Shown here: positions 5,907 through 7,692 of the stretch, one piece after another | Position numbering within the stretch: position 1 is the stretch's first letter | How the letters are laid out: every line of letters starts with the position of its first letter | Assembly (NCBI GenBank): GCA_002424525.1 | Contig: DIKJ01000185.1 | Span: 4,916-12,607, forward strand | Direction: 5' to 3' | Length of the DNA: 7,692 bases | Source: Bacteroidales bacterium UBA5621 | Lineage (GTDB): Bacteria > Bacteroidota > Bacteroidia > Bacteroidales > VadinHA17 | Notes under the pieces: generated by a model | Seen by the model: only the letters and a program-made list of their open reading frames with translations | The model's database searches: none | What the model was told of the DNA's origin: nothing | Translations under genes and position numbers: made by a program

Positions 5907-7193
5907 TTACTTTCCGGCTTCAACTATGACAAGATGGCTTATCTGCACAATGTTAAGCGGGTCCGAATAGTCATACTGATATATCCCGTCCTTGCCCACG
6001 AGCATGAGTATACCGTCCATCGGAATTACGTCGAAGGTGTCGAAATCGGGATAGTGTGCCACCTTGTTGGAAATTATTGCCAGCGGATCCGACTTATCGT
6101 AGATCTTCAGTCCTGCCTTACCGTCGCAGATGAAAAGCAGATTACCGTCCACACCGAGACCGTGCGGATTAAACATAGGGTACGATTTCACCAGGTAGGG
6201 ATTGGTGATGGACGAAATATCAATTACCTCCAGCAGGTTTTGTCCGTTGGTACACATTGTCCCTGTCCGGAGTGTAACGTAGGCGTACTGCCCGTCGACA
6301 ACCACAGGGTCGCAGGCTGTAATATGATCGTAAGAGGAGATCTGCCTGGGCCGTGTTGCATTGGAGATATCGTAAATGAGCATCCCGGTTGTTGTTCCTA
6401 CAAACAGCTTATCCTCAAGCTTGAAAAGCGTCTCCATGGTCCTGGGTACGTTGACGCTGTCGATAACGCTCATCTTGTCGGCTTTTTCTGCATCGATGGT
6501 CTTCAGCATCCATGGGTGTGCAATCAGATAGAGATAATCATCGTTCAGCATGAACCTTGCCATCGAGCCACCGGTTCCGGCACCGGAAGACCATTGTTTG
6601 GCACCGTCGAAAGAGGCCAGAAAAGCAAATTCTCCGCGGTAGATATGGCCTCCCCAGTTAGAGCCCGGCTCTAACTCTTCGGTCACGGTTCTCACCTCCC
6701 AGTCAACTATTACCCCCTTCTTTTTATCGACCATGGCATAGGGATACCACCTGTCGCCCTCAGGCACCACCTCGGGGAAAATGTTCAATAGCCGGCCCAC
6801 CTCTTTTGGATCGTTGATATCGGTTATATCAATCGCAACCAGGTCGATGTAGCTGTCGGCATACAGGATATTACCTTTTACTGCCATGTCGACGTTTCCC
6901 ACTATTTCGTAAAAGGCTATTTTTTCAGGATTTGCGGGATCGGAATTGTCAATGACATGTATCCCCTTGCCATATTCATTCACGAACAGGTAGCCGTCCT
7001 TGAAATATATCTTGCCCGGCTGGTTTATCTCAACAGGTTCGCCCTTCTGGAAGCTGGTACGGAAATCGCTGAACGCCATGTAAACAGGCACGTTGGCCGT
7101 GTAGGTTATCCGCTCCACTGTCCTGTCCATGCAGCCCGTCAGGGAGGCGGTAAGGACAAGGAGGGTAATTGATGTTTTAATTAAGTTTTTCAT
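5907..7193 (-). CDS. LVIVD-repeat beta-propeller lipoprotein
   Basis: The 428-residue product starts with a lipoprotein signal peptide: Lys2/Lys6, a hydrophobic core, and lipobox L18-T19-G20-C21, so Cys21 should be lipidated and the protein anchored to a membrane, probably the outer one. The body has repeats of the LVIVD class (PF08309-like), each with a strand followed by I/Y-D-x-S/T-D-x-x-x-P: GIHVIDNSDPANP (77), DLVAIDITDINDP (117), GMLIYDISNATRP (270), LLEVIDISSITNP (320), GLKIYDKSDP (361) and GIYQYDYSDP (403). This predicts a beta-propeller with a binding or scaffold role; no catalytic motif is visible. Residues 135-250 are less regular and hold an insert rich in Gly/Ser (GAGTGGS, 204-210). 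ATG 7193 is preceded by A-rich CAAGAA. The stop lies 4 nt before the barrel gene, indicating an operon. The ligand is unknown. Confidence 0.88.
   Translation of the reverse strand: MKNLIKTSITLLVLTASLTGCMDRTVERITYTANVPVYMAFSDFRTSFQKGEPVEINQPGKIYFKDGYLFVNEYGKGIHVIDNSDPANPEKIAFYEIVGNVDMAVKGNILYADSYIDLVAIDITDINDPKEVGRLLNIFPEVVPEGDRWYPYAMVDKKKGVIVDWEVRTVTEELEPGSNWGGHIYRGEFAFLASFDGAKQWSSGAGTGGSMARFMLNDDYLYLIAHPWMLKTIDAEKADKMSVIDSVNVPRTMETLFKLEDKLFVGTTTGMLIYDISNATRPRQISSYDHITACDPVVVDGQYAYVTLRTGTMCTNGQNLLEVIDISSITNPYLVKSYPMFNPHGLGVDGNLLFICDGKAGLKIYDKSDPLAIISNKVAHYPDFDTFDVIPMDGILMLVGKDGIYQYDYSDPLNIVQISHLVIVEAGK
5910..5915 (-). promoter_or_regulatory. Ribosome binding site supporting the barrel gene's start at 5902
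   Basis: On the - strand GGAAAG lies 7 nt before the ATG at 5902, within the last codons of the lipoprotein gene. It is one of the few Shine-Dalgarno-like matches at sensible spacing in this window and favours ATG 5902 over TTG 5923. Confidence 0.4.
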
Positions 7194-7223
7194 TTCTTGA
7201 AATAGGTTTGTGATTTATTAGTA

Positions 7224-7251
7224 ATCAGTAATCGGTGATCGGTGATCGGTT
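7224..7251. repeat. Heptamer tandem repeat (about 4 copies of ATCGGTG) between serpin and lipoprotein genes
   Basis: On the + strand the units are ATCAGTA, ATCGGTG, ATCGGTG and ATCGGTT, with a weaker fifth copy ATGGATT after. The last full unit overlaps the serpin stop codon (TAA on the - strand, 7250-7252). Short GATTACYGATYACC-type microsatellites are familiar in intergenic DNA of Bacteroidales-like genomes. Copy number may vary by slippage. No function is evident, though it sits in the 56-nt leader region of the lipoprotein gene. Confidence 0.75.
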
Positions 7252-7692
7252 ATGGATTAATAACTTGTCCTATGAAGAGCAGGGTGTTGGTGGTGCGCTC
7301 GCGGATCGCGAAAACGAATGATTTATCGATCACGAACTGGGGTGGCTCTGCAGGCATGCTGGTAAGGTTGATGCCTATTGTCGTTACGGCGGCGGCCTCG
7401 GTCCCCACCTCATCCACCTCCACGAAAGTGTTCTGTTTTACGAAGTCCACAAAAATCGGCGCATCGGAAATTCCCGAGAGGTTTGCCCGGCCGTCTATGA
7501 AGGCATCAATCATTCCCATGCTCTTCAGCTGGTCGTTCAGGTACTTCTCATAGGAGAATTTGAACTTCGGCATGTAAACGATAAGTTTCCCGAACTCATC
7601 CTTCACGTCTAATCCGGAAGTTATCTCATTCCATACCTGTGGAGTCAATGATGCATAGAATGATCCAAGGGTTTCAGTGGGAACAATTACCA
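7250..7692 (-). CDS. Serpin (serine protease inhibitor), C-terminal part; 5' end beyond the right edge
   Basis: The visible 146 residues match the C-terminal third of the serpin fold; a full serpin is roughly 370-420 residues. Read from the edge: VIVPTETLGSFYASLTPQVW corresponds to the usual M-x-I-x-L-P segment and following helix; MPKFKFSYEKYLNDQLKSMG (40-59) to the conserved PKF/L strand and helix; ANLSGIS (69-75) to the ADFSGI motif; VEVDEVGTEAAAVT (90-103) to the hinge of the reactive-centre loop; and FVFAIRERTTNTLLFIGQVINP to the terminal strands. The small residues at the hinge (G-T-E-A-A-A) indicate an inhibitory serpin that traps its target protease by loop insertion. The frame is open to the edge; a TTG at 7648 falls in mid-domain and is not the start. 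It probably acts outside the cytoplasm, but the signal peptide is not in view. It lies upstream of the LVIVD lipoprotein gene in the same direction. Confidence 0.93.
   Translation of the reverse strand, partial: VIVPTETLGSFYASLTPQVWNEITSGLDVKDEFGKLIVYMPKFKFSYEKYLNDQLKSMGMIDAFIDGRANLSGISDAPIFVDFVKQNTFVEVDEVGTEAAAVTTIGINLTSMPAEPPQFVIDKSFVFAIRERTTNTLLFIGQVINP

Noticed and set aside
5903..5923. TTG 5923 start for the barrel gene, overlapping the lipoprotein gene
   Set aside because: It adds MKPESKT in front of a good signal peptide. ATG 5902 has a GGAAAG at 7 nt and leaves a 4-nt gap.
5856..6674. Long open frame on the + strand (272 codons)
   Set aside because: It is antisense to the LVIVD lipoprotein gene. 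Its His/Cys/Val-rich translation has no recognisable domain, while the opposite strand has a lipobox and clear repeats.
7224..7251. CRISPR-like array
   Set aside because: The units are 7 nt with no spacers; this is a simple tandem repeat.

Overview
The window looks like a chromosomal segment of a Bacteroidota bacterium (Bacteroidales/Marinilabiliales-like is an inference). The evidence is the gene content: an ECF sigma factor overlapping a gene for an anti-sigma-like protein with a C-terminal outer-membrane barrel, an LVIVD-repeat lipoprotein with a lipobox Cys, an OMP_b-brl-type barrel protein, a bacterial serpin, weak Shine-Dalgarno signals and A-rich leaders. No rRNA, tRNA, CRISPR array or insertion sequence was seen.

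Layout. Two genes lie on the + strand. The first (3-1787) is the 3' part of a membrane-anchored TPR protein that runs off the left edge; it resembles the C-terminal half of TPR-bearing Ser/Thr kinases. The second (1838-3211) is an exported alpha/beta hydrolase with a GYSMGG nucleophile elbow. They meet, convergently and with only 26 bp between, a block of five genes all on the - strand. In transcription order these are a serpin (5' end off the right edge, ends 7250), an LVIVD beta-propeller lipoprotein (7193-5907), a small outer-membrane barrel protein (5902-5159), an ECF sigma factor (5089-4493) and a dual-membrane anti-sigma-like protein (4506-3238). No stretch longer than 70 bases is without a gene. 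The longer gaps on the right carry repeats: a heptamer microsatellite at 7224-7251, and a 12-bp inverted repeat plus a 10-bp direct repeat in front of the sigma gene (5090-5158).

Main point. The sigma factor and its downstream partner overlap by 14 nt. The partner has a short cytoplasmic N-terminus, one inner-membrane helix, a roughly 127-residue Ala/Pro/Glu-rich periplasmic linker and a C-terminal beta-barrel, so one polypeptide should span both membranes. This matches the recently described Bacteroidota class of dual membrane-spanning anti-sigma factors (Dma, paired with an ECF21-type 'Das' sigma factor in Bacteroides thetaiotaomicron). It is the best candidate in the window for a little-studied system: a direct line of signalling from outer membrane to RNA polymerase. 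The lipoprotein/barrel pair just upstream may be part of its regulon or of its sensing unit; that link rests only on position.
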